Shown piece after piece: positions 16,157 to 24,661 of a DNA stretch of 64,000 nt. The notes beneath the pieces were generated by a model. The model did not search any database. It worked only from the letters and a program-made list of their open reading frames with translations, and was not told the origin of the DNA. Numbering within the stretch: position 1 is the first letter of the stretch; each line of letters opens with the position of its first letter. Source of the stretch: JAHDCC01 sp964551835 (GTDB taxonomy: Bacteria; Actinomycetota; Acidimicrobiia; Acidimicrobiales; SZUA-35); contig CAZKEM010000094.1 in NCBI GenBank assembly GCA_964551835.1, positions 1 through 64,000 of the forward strand, in the 5' to 3' direction. Both the position numbers and the translations under genes were made by a program.

Positions 16157-17287
16157 GTGACTAAGCCGGCGATCGTCTTTGTAACGACCATCTTCGAGCC
16201 TGTTCGTAATGGCCCAGCTATCTATGTGCAGTACCTGTACGACCACTTTGCCGACTCTCCAGACTTCGACTTTCACGTCGTCACTTGTGGAGCGGTAAAA
16301 GCAAGGCCTAACTTGCATCGTGTCGAGCTCGGGCGAAATTCGTTGGAGACCTACCGGCGGCTGCAGCGCTCTGCCCTTGACCTGGCCGAGAAGCTTGGAC
16401 CAGGCACGATTGTTCACGGCAATGTCGCACATACGATGTGGATGTTCAGGAAGTACTCGGGGCCGCTCGTCGTGCAGGTAAATGACTACGACAACGCTAC
16501 GGCTCTGAGCAGATGGTTCTGGCATCTCAGGCAACGGCAGTTAAGACGTTTGTTGGTGATGGGCTGGCGGAAACGAAATGAACGCCGTGTTCTAACTGCT
16601 GCTGACGCGGTGATATATAACTCGAAACATACGGCGAGAGAGGTTATGAATCGGTACGGCTTGAAGGGGGACAAGCATCAAGTTATTTACAAGGCGGTAG
16701 ATACCTCCCACTTTGCTCGACCTAAAGACAAGAAGTCCCCGGCCTACACGTCACCTCGTCTGGTGTTTGTTGGCAGCAACTGGCGAATCAAGGGCTTTGA
16801 TTCTTTGGTACGTGCTCTTGCGATCTTAAAGAAGACGTTCCCAAATGTTGTCCTCGATGCTGTTGGGCTTGAGATGATCGATCTTTCGGATCAGTTAAAG
16901 CAAGAAATTGAAGAAATAGGCGTGTCTGACAATATTCAATTTTCTGGGGTCGTGGAGCGAGAGCAATTGCCGCACCACTTTTGGAACGCTGATGTATCAC
17001 TTCTTCCGAGCGTCAGTGAGGCACTGGGTGTTTCTGTTCTTGAGTCTTTAGCCGCTGGTACACCGGCCGTGGCTAGTCGAGTTGGTGGAATCCCAGAGAT
17101 TATCGATGGAAGCGGATGCGGCGTCTTGGTCGAACCCAATTCGCCGAAGGCGTTGGCTGAAGGCATATCTGGTGTGTTGAACGGTGACTTTAGAAGGGTC
17201 CGACATGATGGTCCCAACCGAGCAAAGGTATTCAGCTTGGACCGAATGGTATCTCAAGTGGCTGATGTCTATTCGAACTTGGGCTAG
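16157..17287 (+). CDS. Family 4 glycosyltransferase
   Basis: A 376-residue GT-B glycosyltransferase of the retaining GT4 family. The N-terminal half begins AIVFVTTIFEPVRNGPAIYV; the C-terminal half carries RLVFVGSNWRIKGFDSLVRAL, LPHHFWNADVSLLPSVSEALGVSVLESLAAGTP (the E-x7-E motif) and VASRVGGIPEIIDGSGCGVLV. It transfers an activated sugar to a growing lipid-linked glycan on the cytoplasmic face; donor and acceptor unknown. GTG start at 16157. It ends the forward-strand half of the island and is convergent with the next gene (gap 67 bases). Confidence 0.88.
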   Translation: MTKPAIVFVTTIFEPVRNGPAIYVQYLYDHFADSPDFDFHVVTCGAVKARPNLHRVELGRNSLETYRRLQRSALDLAEKLGPGTIVHGNVAHTMWMFRKYSGPLVVQVNDYDNATALSRWFWHLRQRQLRRLLVMGWRKRNERRVLTAADAVIYNSKHTAREVMNRYGLKGDKHQVIYKAVDTSHFARPKDKKSPAYTSPRLVFVGSNWRIKGFDSLVRALAILKKTFPNVVLDAVGLEMIDLSDQLKQEIEEIGVSDNIQFSGVVEREQLPHHFWNADVSLLPSVSEALGVSVLESLAAGTPAVASRVGGIPEIIDGSGCGVLVEPNSPKALAEGISGVLNGDFRRVRHDGPNRAKVFSLDRMVSQVADVYSNLG

Positions 17288-17354
17288 TCAGGCTATGGCG
17301 AACTCATTTTATCGAAGGCCCACACCGGGACAGGTCCAATAGCGGAGAGCAGCC

Positions 17355-18458
17355 CTAAGCTCGTATCTTGCTTAAAGGGCCACTTGAGAAGTCATCACCT
17401 TGCTCGCTTCCAATTGTCGTAGCCAGTCGTTCCGAAAGCGAGTCCACGGTCCACAGTTGGCCGATTCGTTTAGAGGCTTCGCTCATTGAATGCCTGAGTT
17501 CACTATCTTCGACAAGAGCTGCGAGGTAACGTCGCAGCTCTCCTTCATCGTCGAAGATGTAGCCGTTAGATTTGTTCTCCACTAGATTGTCTGCTCCTGC
17601 TCGTACGTGGCGGCTAACAACACATGGAAGACCTGCGATTACGGCGTGGTTGAGCGTTACGCCCCACCCGTCGTAGTGCGACGGCATTGCGAAGATGTCT
17701 GCAGCAGCGTACTCGCTCGCCAACCGATCAGGACTACAGTTTCCTGGAAGGGTGAGTGAAACTCCGGCCGTCTTTGCGATAGATTCGAGCTCGTTACGTA
17801 GCGGTCCCGAACCACATATTCGCACCTCAACCTTCGTGCGTAGCTCTTCGTTGCTGCACGCCCGTATGAGCGCCGCATGGTTCTTCCGACCGATTAGCTG
17901 GCCAACGGAAAGGATCCGCGCTCGGTCGCCGTCTGGCTTCGTCCCGTTGTCGATCTCTAAGTCCAAGGTTTTTTCCGCAAACCCGAACTTATGAATAGAT
18001 GGCTTGGTGATTCCGGCTGTTCTGAAATCGTCGGCAGCTCCGTCGCCTATTGCGAGGAGTGTTACGGCTGATGAATTGTAGAATTTTGCAAGCAGCTTGA
18101 GCTGATGGCTCGGGTTGGACCGGAAGCCCTCGGATGCAAGCCAGATATGGCGCTTCGCTAGGCGTGCCATACGGTGACACAGGAGCATACGAATTCTTGG
18201 TGTTGCCATGCCAAGCTGGACGACAATTTCCGCCCGGCGGAGCTGGCTTGCCAGATGAAGCCATGCTTTAGCTGTTCGGTCGAGGCGGTGGACTCCCAAC
18301 CCTTGCTGCCAACCGAGTTCTGTGCGCTGGGGCGGAAGTGAATCGAAGGCGTAAACGTCGCAAGTCGCATTCAACTTCTCGCACGAGCTGTGGATGACGT
18401 CAAGCAGGTGCGGGTTTGGGTATGGGCAGATTACAAGGACTTTGCTTTTTGTAGGCAC
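17355..18458 (-). CDS. Family 4 glycosyltransferase
   Basis: A 367-residue GT-B protein. Key parts are KVLVICPYPNPHLLDVI at the start, RILSVGQLIGRKNHAALIRA, VRICGSGPLRNELESIA, EYAAADIFAMPSHYDGWGVTLNHAVIAGLPCVVSRHVRAGADN and NGYIFD. The YDGWGVTLNEA-type motif is seen in GT4 enzymes of polysaccharide clusters, with His replacing the usual second acid in the E-x7-E region (NHAV). Specificity unknown. Its start lies seven bases after the acyltransferase stop, so both are in one minus-strand unit. Confidence 0.85.
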   Translation of the reverse strand: MPTKSKVLVICPYPNPHLLDVIHSSCEKLNATCDVYAFDSLPPQRTELGWQQGLGVHRLDRTAKAWLHLASQLRRAEIVVQLGMATPRIRMLLCHRMARLAKRHIWLASEGFRSNPSHQLKLLAKFYNSSAVTLLAIGDGAADDFRTAGITKPSIHKFGFAEKTLDLEIDNGTKPDGDRARILSVGQLIGRKNHAALIRACSNEELRTKVEVRICGSGPLRNELESIAKTAGVSLTLPGNCSPDRLASEYAAADIFAMPSHYDGWGVTLNHAVIAGLPCVVSRHVRAGADNLVENKSNGYIFDDEGELRRYLAALVEDSELRHSMSEASKRIGQLWTVDSLSERLATTIGSEQGDDFSSGPLSKIRA

Positions 18459-18465
18459 GTCCAGC

Positions 18466-19002
18466 TCAGCGCTCTAGGTAGTGAGAGTGTGTTTCGCCCG
18501 CTTCTAGGTGGCTTAGGACTTGAGCGGGGACGCCAGCGATAACCGACCCATCGGGGAATGACTTCGTGACGACGGACCCGGCGCCTACGACGCAGTTGTC
18601 GCCGAGTTCGATGTCGCCAACTAAGACTGACCCCGCTCCGACAGCTACGTTGTTGCCGAGCCTAGGTACGCCGGGTGATCCTGACTTGCGTCCCAACGTG
18701 ACGTTCTGGGAAATAAGACAGCGGTCGCCTATGACGCTTTTGGAGTGAATTACGACGCCTAAACCCCAGTAGCCGAGAGTGAATTCCTTTCCGATCGTTG
18801 CGGTGCTCGGCAGGGCACATGAGAAGGCCAGCCGATTTATGATACTGATGATCTTAGGTAGGACGGGAACGCGAGAGCTATGAAGGGCGTGTCCCAAACG
18901 GTATAGCAAGACCGGAGGGGAGATAGACGGCCGGTTTGCCTTTCGTCTATCAGGGTTGTCCGAGAGGTCTATGTCAGGCGAACTGGCGGCGTTTGTTGTC
19001 AT
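18466..19002 (-). CDS. Serine-acetyltransferase-like hexapeptide acyltransferase
   Basis: A 178-residue left-handed beta-helix protein with hexapeptide repeats: GKEFTLGYWGLGVVIHSKSV, IGDRCLISQNVTLGRK, LGNNVAVGAGSVLVGDIELGDNCVVGAGSVV, ending FPDGSVIAGVPAQVL. The pattern with catalytic His in VVIHS and the end matches CysE-like sugar O-acetyltransferases found in polysaccharide loci (EpsB/WcaB type), rather than cysteine synthesis CysE, because the long N-terminal helical domain is missing. It likely acetylates a glycan or sugar precursor. Confidence 0.82.
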   Translation of the reverse strand: MTTNAASSPDIDLSDNPDRRKANRPSISPPVLLYRLGHALHSSRVPVLPKIISIINRLAFSCALPSTATIGKEFTLGYWGLGVVIHSKSVIGDRCLISQNVTLGRKSGSPGVPRLGNNVAVGAGSVLVGDIELGDNCVVGAGSVVTKSFPDGSVIAGVPAQVLSHLEAGETHSHYLER

Positions 19003-19581
19003 CTTCTCCTCACAATTCCTAGCTCAACGTTGAACTGGTCTAGTAATAATCGGCTGTCTTTTACCTGTTCCGGTAAGACATGAACTTAGGCCCTAGGCGC
19101 AGGGACATGATCAATATCAGGTAGTGATTAAGTCGAACGTCTTTGTTCCCACTAGGCCTGATGCTTTCTCTGCAACAGCGACGTCGATACGATTATTGGC
19201 CACTATCGACATCTCCGAGTTGTCAGATTAGCAAACATCGAGCGCCTAAACTTCGAACCAAGAATATTCGGCAAACGGGCCGTAGTGGTCGAAGCGTTCC
19301 TTCCGGAACTAGGGATGTAGAAGGCTCGACCCGACCCTCTTGTCCACCACCCGGGCACCGAGGTATCGGAGCTCTTTCGACAGTGCAGAGCTTCTTGAGC
19401 CATGAACGAAAAAGAACTGGTCTTTGGATGGTCGACTTCATACCCGAAGAGCCCCATGTGGTCCCTGGAAACATGTTGGGAGTGCGGTGTGTCGACCGAC
19501 GTCAAGAACCGTGGGGACCGAAGATCACAGCATCTTGGTCGTTTGGTGTGCTGTGCCGGATCCTTGAAGCTCGGCAGTTCA
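19003..19581 (+). pseudogene. Gene-poor stretch, possible remains of a decayed gene
   Basis: This 579-base stretch between two acyltransferase genes has no complete gene. On the plus strand, 19162-19317 stays open for 52 codons, without an ATG start, and reads like protein (SDVDTIIGHYRHLRVVRL, then RIFGKRAVVVEAFLPELGM) before a TAG; later another plus frame (about 19430-19590) reads FIPEEPHVVPGNMLGVRC and GPKITASWSFGVL. Frame changes and stops suggest a degraded gene, but no family is recognised and the reading may be chance. Frames on the minus strand look less natural. Confidence 0.25.
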
Positions 19582-20289
19582 TCAGTTCTTGACCAATGCT
19601 TCGATTTCATCGATTGACAAGTCTGACAAGACGGTCCTAAAGAACCGCTCGTTGGCTGTGACTTGTTCGTCTGGCCAATCCCACCACTTAGTCTTCAGCA
19701 GCCATTCCCGGATGTTCTCTGCGAACCTATGTTTGATTATCTTGGCTGGTACTCCGCCCACAATTGAATAGGGTTCGACGTCTTTGACTACGACGGCGCC
19801 AGCAGCGATAATTGCCCCGTCTCCGATCGAGACACCCTTGAGGATTGTGCAGTTTCGTCCAATCCAGACATCCGAACCGATCGATATTTCTTCGGTGGAA
19901 GAAGCATCGCCCCTGAAGATCGGTCCGAAATCCCCGAGGTTTGTCTGGTAGGTGGATGGGGTTTCAATGGGGTGGTCAACTGCAAGGATTGTAAGTCCAC
20001 CAGCAATTGAGCAGAAGCTTCCGATCTTAATCTTGGAGGGTCCAGATCTAATTACAGAAGGTCCGTTCACGAAGCTGGCCCGTCCAATCGTGACGTCGCC
20101 TGCGACAGCCACTCCGGCTCGTAAACTAGTCCCCTTTCCAAGCTTCACAGCATGTCCGACCCTGCACTCGGGTGAGATTATGGAACTAGGGTAGCGTTTC
20201 TGAGTCTGTTCAAATGTAGATTGGCGATGAACAGAATCTGCGATCAAGGCTCTCAACCATCGGAAGCGTAACAAAGTCCTGGTGTTCAT
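19582..20289 (-). CDS. CatB/XAT-type hexapeptide O-acetyltransferase
   Basis: A 235-residue left-handed beta-helix acyltransferase. Repeats run from HAVKLGKGTSLRAGVAVAG to ISIGSDVWIGRNCTILKGVSIGDGAIIAAGAVVVKDVEPYSIVGGVPAKIIKHRF; the loop with AVDHPIETPSTYQTN holds the likely catalytic His (DHP), as in xenobiotic acetyltransferases. The C-terminal WLLKTKWWDWPDEQV is a family hallmark. In this context it most likely O-acetylates a sugar rather than a drug. It is 16 bases downstream of the pyruvyl transferase gene in the same minus-strand unit. Confidence 0.87.
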   Translation of the reverse strand: MNTRTLLRFRWLRALIADSVHRQSTFEQTQKRYPSSIISPECRVGHAVKLGKGTSLRAGVAVAGDVTIGRASFVNGPSVIRSGPSKIKIGSFCSIAGGLTILAVDHPIETPSTYQTNLGDFGPIFRGDASSTEEISIGSDVWIGRNCTILKGVSIGDGAIIAAGAVVVKDVEPYSIVGGVPAKIIKHRFAENIREWLLKTKWWDWPDEQVTANERFFRTVLSDLSIDEIEALVKN

Positions 20290-20305
20290 TGCGCAGACCC
20301 GCCCT

Positions 20306-21367
20306 TCATGTGAGCCATAGCCTCACTTCGGCGTATTGCTGTTTGGCCAGATACTGGTATTCTCTGAGATCAGTAGTTTCTATTTGAGTTGTCACTCTGC
20401 TAGCAGCCTTGGTCAGTTCGGCGACCGAAAAGTCGATATCGATGTAGCTCGAATTGCCGACTATCGCGCAGGCATCCGGAACCTTGGGGTGCACATTTAT
20501 ACCAAGGCTCGGTATGCCCGTAAGCCCCGCAACGTAGATCCCATGCATACGTGCTGAGACTACGAGATTGTGCGTGCTGAAAAGATCGAAGACTTCAGTG
20601 GTCGTCATAGTATCCGGGTCCCACATACGAGTTTCAAGGCCCAGGGACCGATATATCTCCATAACCGGTTCATCATGAGACGACTGAAAACCAAAAACCA
20701 ATATCTCTGAATCTGTCTCACTTCGGTGTTTGGCCCATTTCGCGACGCGCAGGTTGTATTCGTCCCCACCAGAACCATGAGGAAACACTCTTGGGCATAT
20801 CAGGATCTTGTTAGATGATTCGATCGAAGAGGCGCAAGGACGCAGGCCTCTCAATAGAGAAAGATCGCAACCCCGGAAGGGGGTCTTCCCGAAGGGCGGT
20901 TGGTTCATAAAAACAAACGATTCTTCGTCGCGAACTGCGAGGAGTGAAAAAGTAGATAGCCGATATCGAGCGACCAAGCGGGAGCGCCAGTTGGTGAACG
21001 GTCCAAGTCCGAGTCCGATGGCTCCAAACTTGACGCCCTTAACTTTCGGATGTCTGTAGTTGAGGCTGATTGAGACTAGTTGCCGTCCAAGTTGGCGAAT
21101 GCCGAGTTCAGCGTAGTCGAAGAATACCCCGCCTCCGAAGTATAAAACGCGGTCAAATTCCTGGAATAGAGAGCGGCCGATCTTCCGGCTAATCACGATC
21201 TCGGCTTCTGGGAACCAGCTCTTCAGATAGTCAGAGCCGGTGCCCTCAGCGTTGCTCCAAATTGTCAGTTCACAAGACGCACCCAGTTCTTCATACGCCT
21301 GCTCAAGTAGTAAGTCATCTCCGAAGTTTCTGTGGCCAGAATAGCCGACCAGTAGCACCCGCGTCAT
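20306..21367 (-). CDS. Polysaccharide pyruvyl transferase family protein
   Basis: A 353-residue protein of the CsaB/WcaK family, which moves pyruvate from PEP onto sugars as a ketal. Family parts: VLLVGYSGHRNFGDDLLLE (GY.G..NxGDE-like start), VLYFGGGVFFDYAEL, LLAVRDEESFVFM (R-D motif), and SARMHGIYVAGLTGIPSLGI, the conserved R-x-H-G block near the end. It would add negatively charged pyruvate ketals to the glycan. The start overlaps the upstream glycosyltransferase stop by four bases. Confidence 0.85.
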   Translation of the reverse strand: MTRVLLVGYSGHRNFGDDLLLEQAYEELGASCELTIWSNAEGTGSDYLKSWFPEAEIVISRKIGRSLFQEFDRVLYFGGGVFFDYAELGIRQLGRQLVSISLNYRHPKVKGVKFGAIGLGLGPFTNWRSRLVARYRLSTFSLLAVRDEESFVFMNQPPFGKTPFRGCDLSLLRGLRPCASSIESSNKILICPRVFPHGSGGDEYNLRVAKWAKHRSETDSEILVFGFQSSHDEPVMEIYRSLGLETRMWDPDTMTTTEVFDLFSTHNLVVSARMHGIYVAGLTGIPSLGINVHPKVPDACAIVGNSSYIDIDFSVAELTKAASRVTTQIETTDLREYQYLAKQQYAEVRLWLT

Positions 21368-22485
21368 TTGCTCTGACTTCCTGCTGTGGTGGACTGTGAG
21401 TCGTCTTCAGAATGCCGGAGGACCTCTTCGAATAGATGGATGAACTCAGTGGCTAGGCCTGTCCAAGTGTCGCGGAGTCGGATCTCTTCGATCGCCAGCA
21501 GCCGTTTTGTTCGTTGTTCTAGCCCGAACTCGAATGCTGGGTTTATCGCTTGATCCAGATGTCCAGGCTCGTAGATTATTGAGTTCCACGGAAGCGCTGC
21601 CTCCGGGAGGCCTCCTAGTCTCGGCATTAAAATTGGTAGACCGAAACTTTGCATCAATGCTACAGAGCTTGAGTTATTGGCAGTTAAAAACGGGGTGATT
21701 CCAACATCGGCGGCGTTCATGAATACTTGGACGTCGTCTTTTGGGATTCGTTCAAAGAACGTTCTCAGCCTCGCCGGATCTCGATCTGCCAAAGCTTGAA
21801 TGCGGGCAGCTTCTTCTTGGTCAAATGGTGGCCCCACGATCATCAATATGGTGTCGTTCGCCGCTGTGTGGAGAAATTTCTCGGCTAGATGGGCGTAGCC
21901 CTTGTACGGTCTGATATTTCCGAAACAGATCGCAACTGAGGTTGACTGGTTGTCGATACCTAAACGTTGTCGAGCGGAAACTTGGTTGGTTGTGTTGTCG
22001 TATTCATCGATCACATTCCCCTCACGAGTAATGACGTTGGGAAGTTGTTCGATTGTTGGATGGCGCAAGTTCCAAGCGTGCCTTCCGGCTTCGGAGAAAT
22101 GGATGAAGCCTGACATTCGGGCTACGAGCTTCTGTTCCGAAGACCAGTCGAGGAACCGCGACACCGGTGGTTCATGGGGGTCGATATTGTGGACAGTCCA
22201 TACCATCGGAATCTTGATCTTGCGGAGATCATAGATCATCCGCAAATGCTTGGCCGTGGTTGCCGTGAGCGATCGCCCACGGTAGACGCCCGTCATCCAG
22301 TCGCAGCTGACTATGTCAAGGTGATCTAACGAAGTAAGAGCTTCAAGGCCACCGAGTCGACTCTTGCGTTCGATCAACGTGACCTCGCACCCTTGCTGAT
22401 TAAGGTTCTCTCGGACAATTCGTTGATATGGATTTTCTTCGCCGCCGAAAGGGAAGATGCCGACGCGAATTGGGGACGATCTCAT
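21364..22485 (-). CDS. Glycosyltransferase, GT4-like (mannosyltransferase type)
   Basis: A 373-residue GT-B enzyme. The N-terminal domain contains VRVGIFPFGGEENPYQRI-like start and VWTVHNIDPHE, a block typical of GumI/GT4 mannosyltransferases, and FIHFSEAGRHAW; the C-terminal domain has AICFGNIRPYKGYAHLAEKF, MIVGPPFDQEEAARI, VFMNAADVGITPFLTANNSSSVALMQSFGLPILMPRLGGLPE. The acceptor-side Glu of E-x7-E is replaced (SSSVALMQSFG), as in other members of this subgroup. Sugar specificity is not assignable. It overlaps its neighbours by four bases at both ends, so the unit is tightly coupled. Confidence 0.82.
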   Translation of the reverse strand: MRSSPIRVGIFPFGGEENPYQRIVRENLNQQGCEVTLIERKSRLGGLEALTSLDHLDIVSCDWMTGVYRGRSLTATTAKHLRMIYDLRKIKIPMVWTVHNIDPHEPPVSRFLDWSSEQKLVARMSGFIHFSEAGRHAWNLRHPTIEQLPNVITREGNVIDEYDNTTNQVSARQRLGIDNQSTSVAICFGNIRPYKGYAHLAEKFLHTAANDTILMIVGPPFDQEEAARIQALADRDPARLRTFFERIPKDDVQVFMNAADVGITPFLTANNSSSVALMQSFGLPILMPRLGGLPEAALPWNSIIYEPGHLDQAINPAFEFGLEQRTKRLLAIEEIRLRDTWTGLATEFIHLFEEVLRHSEDDSQSTTAGSQSK

Positions 22486-23072
22486 CTGAATCGCCCGCCA
22501 AACGAAAGTCGATACTCAAGTGCGTTGTCCCGTCTCCCGATGGTTTTAGCAGGAATTCCCGCGACAATCTCGTTGTCGCCGACATCGCTTGTTACCACCG
22601 ATCCTGAACCGACGACAGCGCCGCGTCCGATCGTGACACCAGGGAGAATCGTGGCTCTCGACGCGATCCATACGTGATCCCGTATGACGACCGGTTTGCC
22701 TTTGACTCCATGTGATGGTGAGTTTGGATCGTGTTCGAGAGTCCAAATATGGCAGCCGGGTGCTATGTCTACATCGGATTCGATTGTTAGCCCGCTACGG
22801 CCATCCAGATAACAATCAGGTCCGATCACGGTTCTGTCACCTATTGCTATTCCCTGTGGCTCGAGCAACCTTACTCTGAGACAAACTGAAGAAGAACTTC
22901 CCAGATTTCCGAGTATCCGCTTCAGCCATATCCGTCGAACTCGTCGGCTCGGTACGCTCGTTACGGCTACGTTAAAGAGGTCGCGGCCAGCCACCTTTTG
23001 GAGTCCAGTTCGGAGTCTGCTCAAGGCGTGGCTCCGGTCCATTGTTGGTTGGAGATATGATCTGGCTTCCAA
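22482..23072 (-). CDS. Maltose-O-acetyltransferase-like hexapeptide acyltransferase
   Basis: A 196-residue left-handed beta-helix protein: IAIGDRTVIGPDCYLDGRSGLTIESDVDIAPGCHIWTLEHDPN with the catalytic His (EHD), GKPVVIRDHVWIASRATILPGVTIGRGAVVGSGSVVTSDV and the end IVAGIPAKTIGRR. It fits the WbbJ/NodL/LacA group of sugar O-acetyltransferases. The start is uncertain: TTG 23072 overlaps the upstream gene by 52 bases, ATG 23042 (186 aa) by 22 bases; the later one seems more natural. It is the third such acyltransferase in this strand unit. Confidence 0.83.
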   Translation of the reverse strand: MEARSYLQPTMDRSHALSRLRTGLQKVAGRDLFNVAVTSVPSRRVRRIWLKRILGNLGSSSSVCLRVRLLEPQGIAIGDRTVIGPDCYLDGRSGLTIESDVDIAPGCHIWTLEHDPNSPSHGVKGKPVVIRDHVWIASRATILPGVTIGRGAVVGSGSVVTSDVGDNEIVAGIPAKTIGRRDNALEYRLSFGGRFR

Positions 23073-24661
23073 TCCATCAGGTCAGGTGGCGTTTTTATAG
23101 CGAGGGTTCGTAGGACCCGGTGAAGTTCTTCTTGATTTGTGACGCTCTTTTGGGAATACAACAGCTTCAAAAGCTGGACATTGGTCGGCTTCGATGTTAA
23201 AAATTCAGGCATTTTTAGCTGATACTGAAACATCATCATATAAAAATACTTGAGAGCTAGATCTGTATTGACGACCGGGCGATCAATAGAAAGTGCCTCG
23301 TCCAGCTGAGAAAAGAAGAGATCCTTCGATATTGGGTCGATTGTGAACCCTTTTCCTCTGTAGTGGGTTTCGCCGACAACCAACGTGGGTCGTCCCAGAA
23401 GTGCCATTTCGAGCCCGACAGTTGAGGTGTTGACGATAGCTATGTCGGTTAGGTCGATAACCGTGAAAGAGTTCACCTCGGCCGAATGGTCGAGGACAGT
23501 CACATTATCTGGTAGTGAACCACCGAACTTTGAGATCAGCAGGTCTGCGTAGCGTTCGTCCGTACCTAGAATTTCTTCGGCTGGGTGTGTTCTGAGAAGA
23601 ACGTGCACATCCTGCCGGGCGGCGAAGTGCTGCATTGTCTCATACACACAGTCGAGCATCGAGTCGAAAATGAGGTCTCGACTTGCATTCGCAGCATCCC
23701 AGATAAGGTTAGTGCAGATCGTTAGCAACTTTGCTTCAGACGGTATGCCCAATCGATCCCGGACGTTATCGAGGTTGTTTTCTCGGCCAGTGGAGTTGTA
23801 AGAGTAATAGTCGCCCTTCTGGGTCTCTCGGTCCTTTAGGTAGTCGAGCGCTCTCTTTTGTTCGGCTGTGGTGAGTTCTCGTTCGTGATATCGTTCCCAT
23901 GCGGCATCAAAACTCCAGTCTGGAGTGGGTTGGTTTGTATTGAACGTAAAGTGTCCCGCCGTCTTGGCACGCCCGTAGCAGGCAAAGTCGATTTCTTCTC
24001 TTCGGCAAAATTCCGCGACCGGTTCCCATGTCATGTAGATCCCATGCGAAAACATGACGAGGTCGTAGTCCTCTTTTGCGCATAGCCTCTGAATCTTTAG
24101 ATAGTTGGTTAACGCTGTGGTTAGTACTCTTCGAGCAACATCAGTAACATTGGCATCATCCCGTTGCGTCGATTTGTAGTAGCGACAGAGAGCACCGAAA
24201 ACTATAGATCCAAAGTCAACGTCGTCGAACTTGTAGTCGAGTAGTTGTTCGAGATCTCCGGCGCTGTTTGCCAATTTCTCAGCGTCTGGATCGCACGAAA
24301 TGGTTTGGAAAGGAACTCTAGCGGCCTTGAGCATTTGGTTTTGGTTCTGCACGCTCCGTTGCCAGAATTTGGGACCTTCAGCTAACTCGCGAGCTTGTGT
24401 GGTGGTTTCCGTAATCGGAATGCTTGAGTCGTATACGAGGTAGTCAACGCTGCAGCCCTCCCTGCGAAGTAGGTGGTACATCGTCATCTCGAGCGGAGCG
24501 AGAGAAAGAGATCCTATTCCAACATATTGGAGTACCTTACGCCCAGAAATGTCCTTGGCGTCGCCCGAGAACTGTGAACGTACTAGTTTGCCAAGCAGTC
24601 GATTGTTGATAGCTCGACGAGCCTGAGATTGTTGGTTGCGGACTGTCTGTAAGAGGTTCAG
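23021..24661 (-). CDS. KpsS/LipB-like capsule polysaccharide synthesis protein, apparent CTG start
   Basis: A 546-residue protein if started at CTG 24661. The C-terminal half has the capsule-synthesis (KpsS/KpsC, GT99/GT107-like) pattern: VHVLLRTHPAEE, SFTVIDLTDIAIVNTSTVGLEMALLGRPTLVVG and HYRGKGFT. KpsS/KpsC are Kdo transferases, which suits a gene next to a CMP-ulosonate pathway. The only canonical start (ATG 24487) lies inside the first Rossmann unit: the codons before it encode KVLQYVGIGSLSLAPLE, a beta-strand and loop. No ATG, GTG or TTG occurs upstream in frame before a stop inside the neighbouring gene, while CTG 24661 overlaps the upstream stop as CTGA, with GGAG eight bases before. 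Confidence 0.8.
   Translation of the reverse strand: MNLLQTVRNQQSQARRAINNRLLGKLVRSQFSGDAKDISGRKVLQYVGIGSLSLAPLEMTMYHLLRREGCSVDYLVYDSSIPITETTTQARELAEGPKFWQRSVQNQNQMLKAARVPFQTISCDPDAEKLANSAGDLEQLLDYKFDDVDFGSIVFGALCRYYKSTQRDDANVTDVARRVLTTALTNYLKIQRLCAKEDYDLVMFSHGIYMTWEPVAEFCRREEIDFACYGRAKTAGHFTFNTNQPTPDWSFDAAWERYHERELTTAEQKRALDYLKDRETQKGDYYSYNSTGRENNLDNVRDRLGIPSEAKLLTICTNLIWDAANASRDLIFDSMLDCVYETMQHFAARQDVHVLLRTHPAEEILGTDERYADLLISKFGGSLPDNVTVLDHSAEVNSFTVIDLTDIAIVNTSTVGLEMALLGRPTLVVGETHYRGKGFTIDPISKDLFFSQLDEALSIDRPVVNTDLALKYFYMMMFQYQLKMPEFLTSKPTNVQLLKLLYSQKSVTNQEELHRVLRTLAIKTPPDLMDWKPDHISNQQWTGATP

Noticed and set aside
18466..19002. Cysteine-synthesis CysE
   Set aside because: The N-terminal helical domain of CysE is missing and the gene is among polysaccharide genes.
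19143..19610. Overlapping open frames on both strands (149 and 135 codons)
   Set aside because: Neither has a ribosome binding site, a domain or natural composition along its whole length; the region is reported as possible decay instead.
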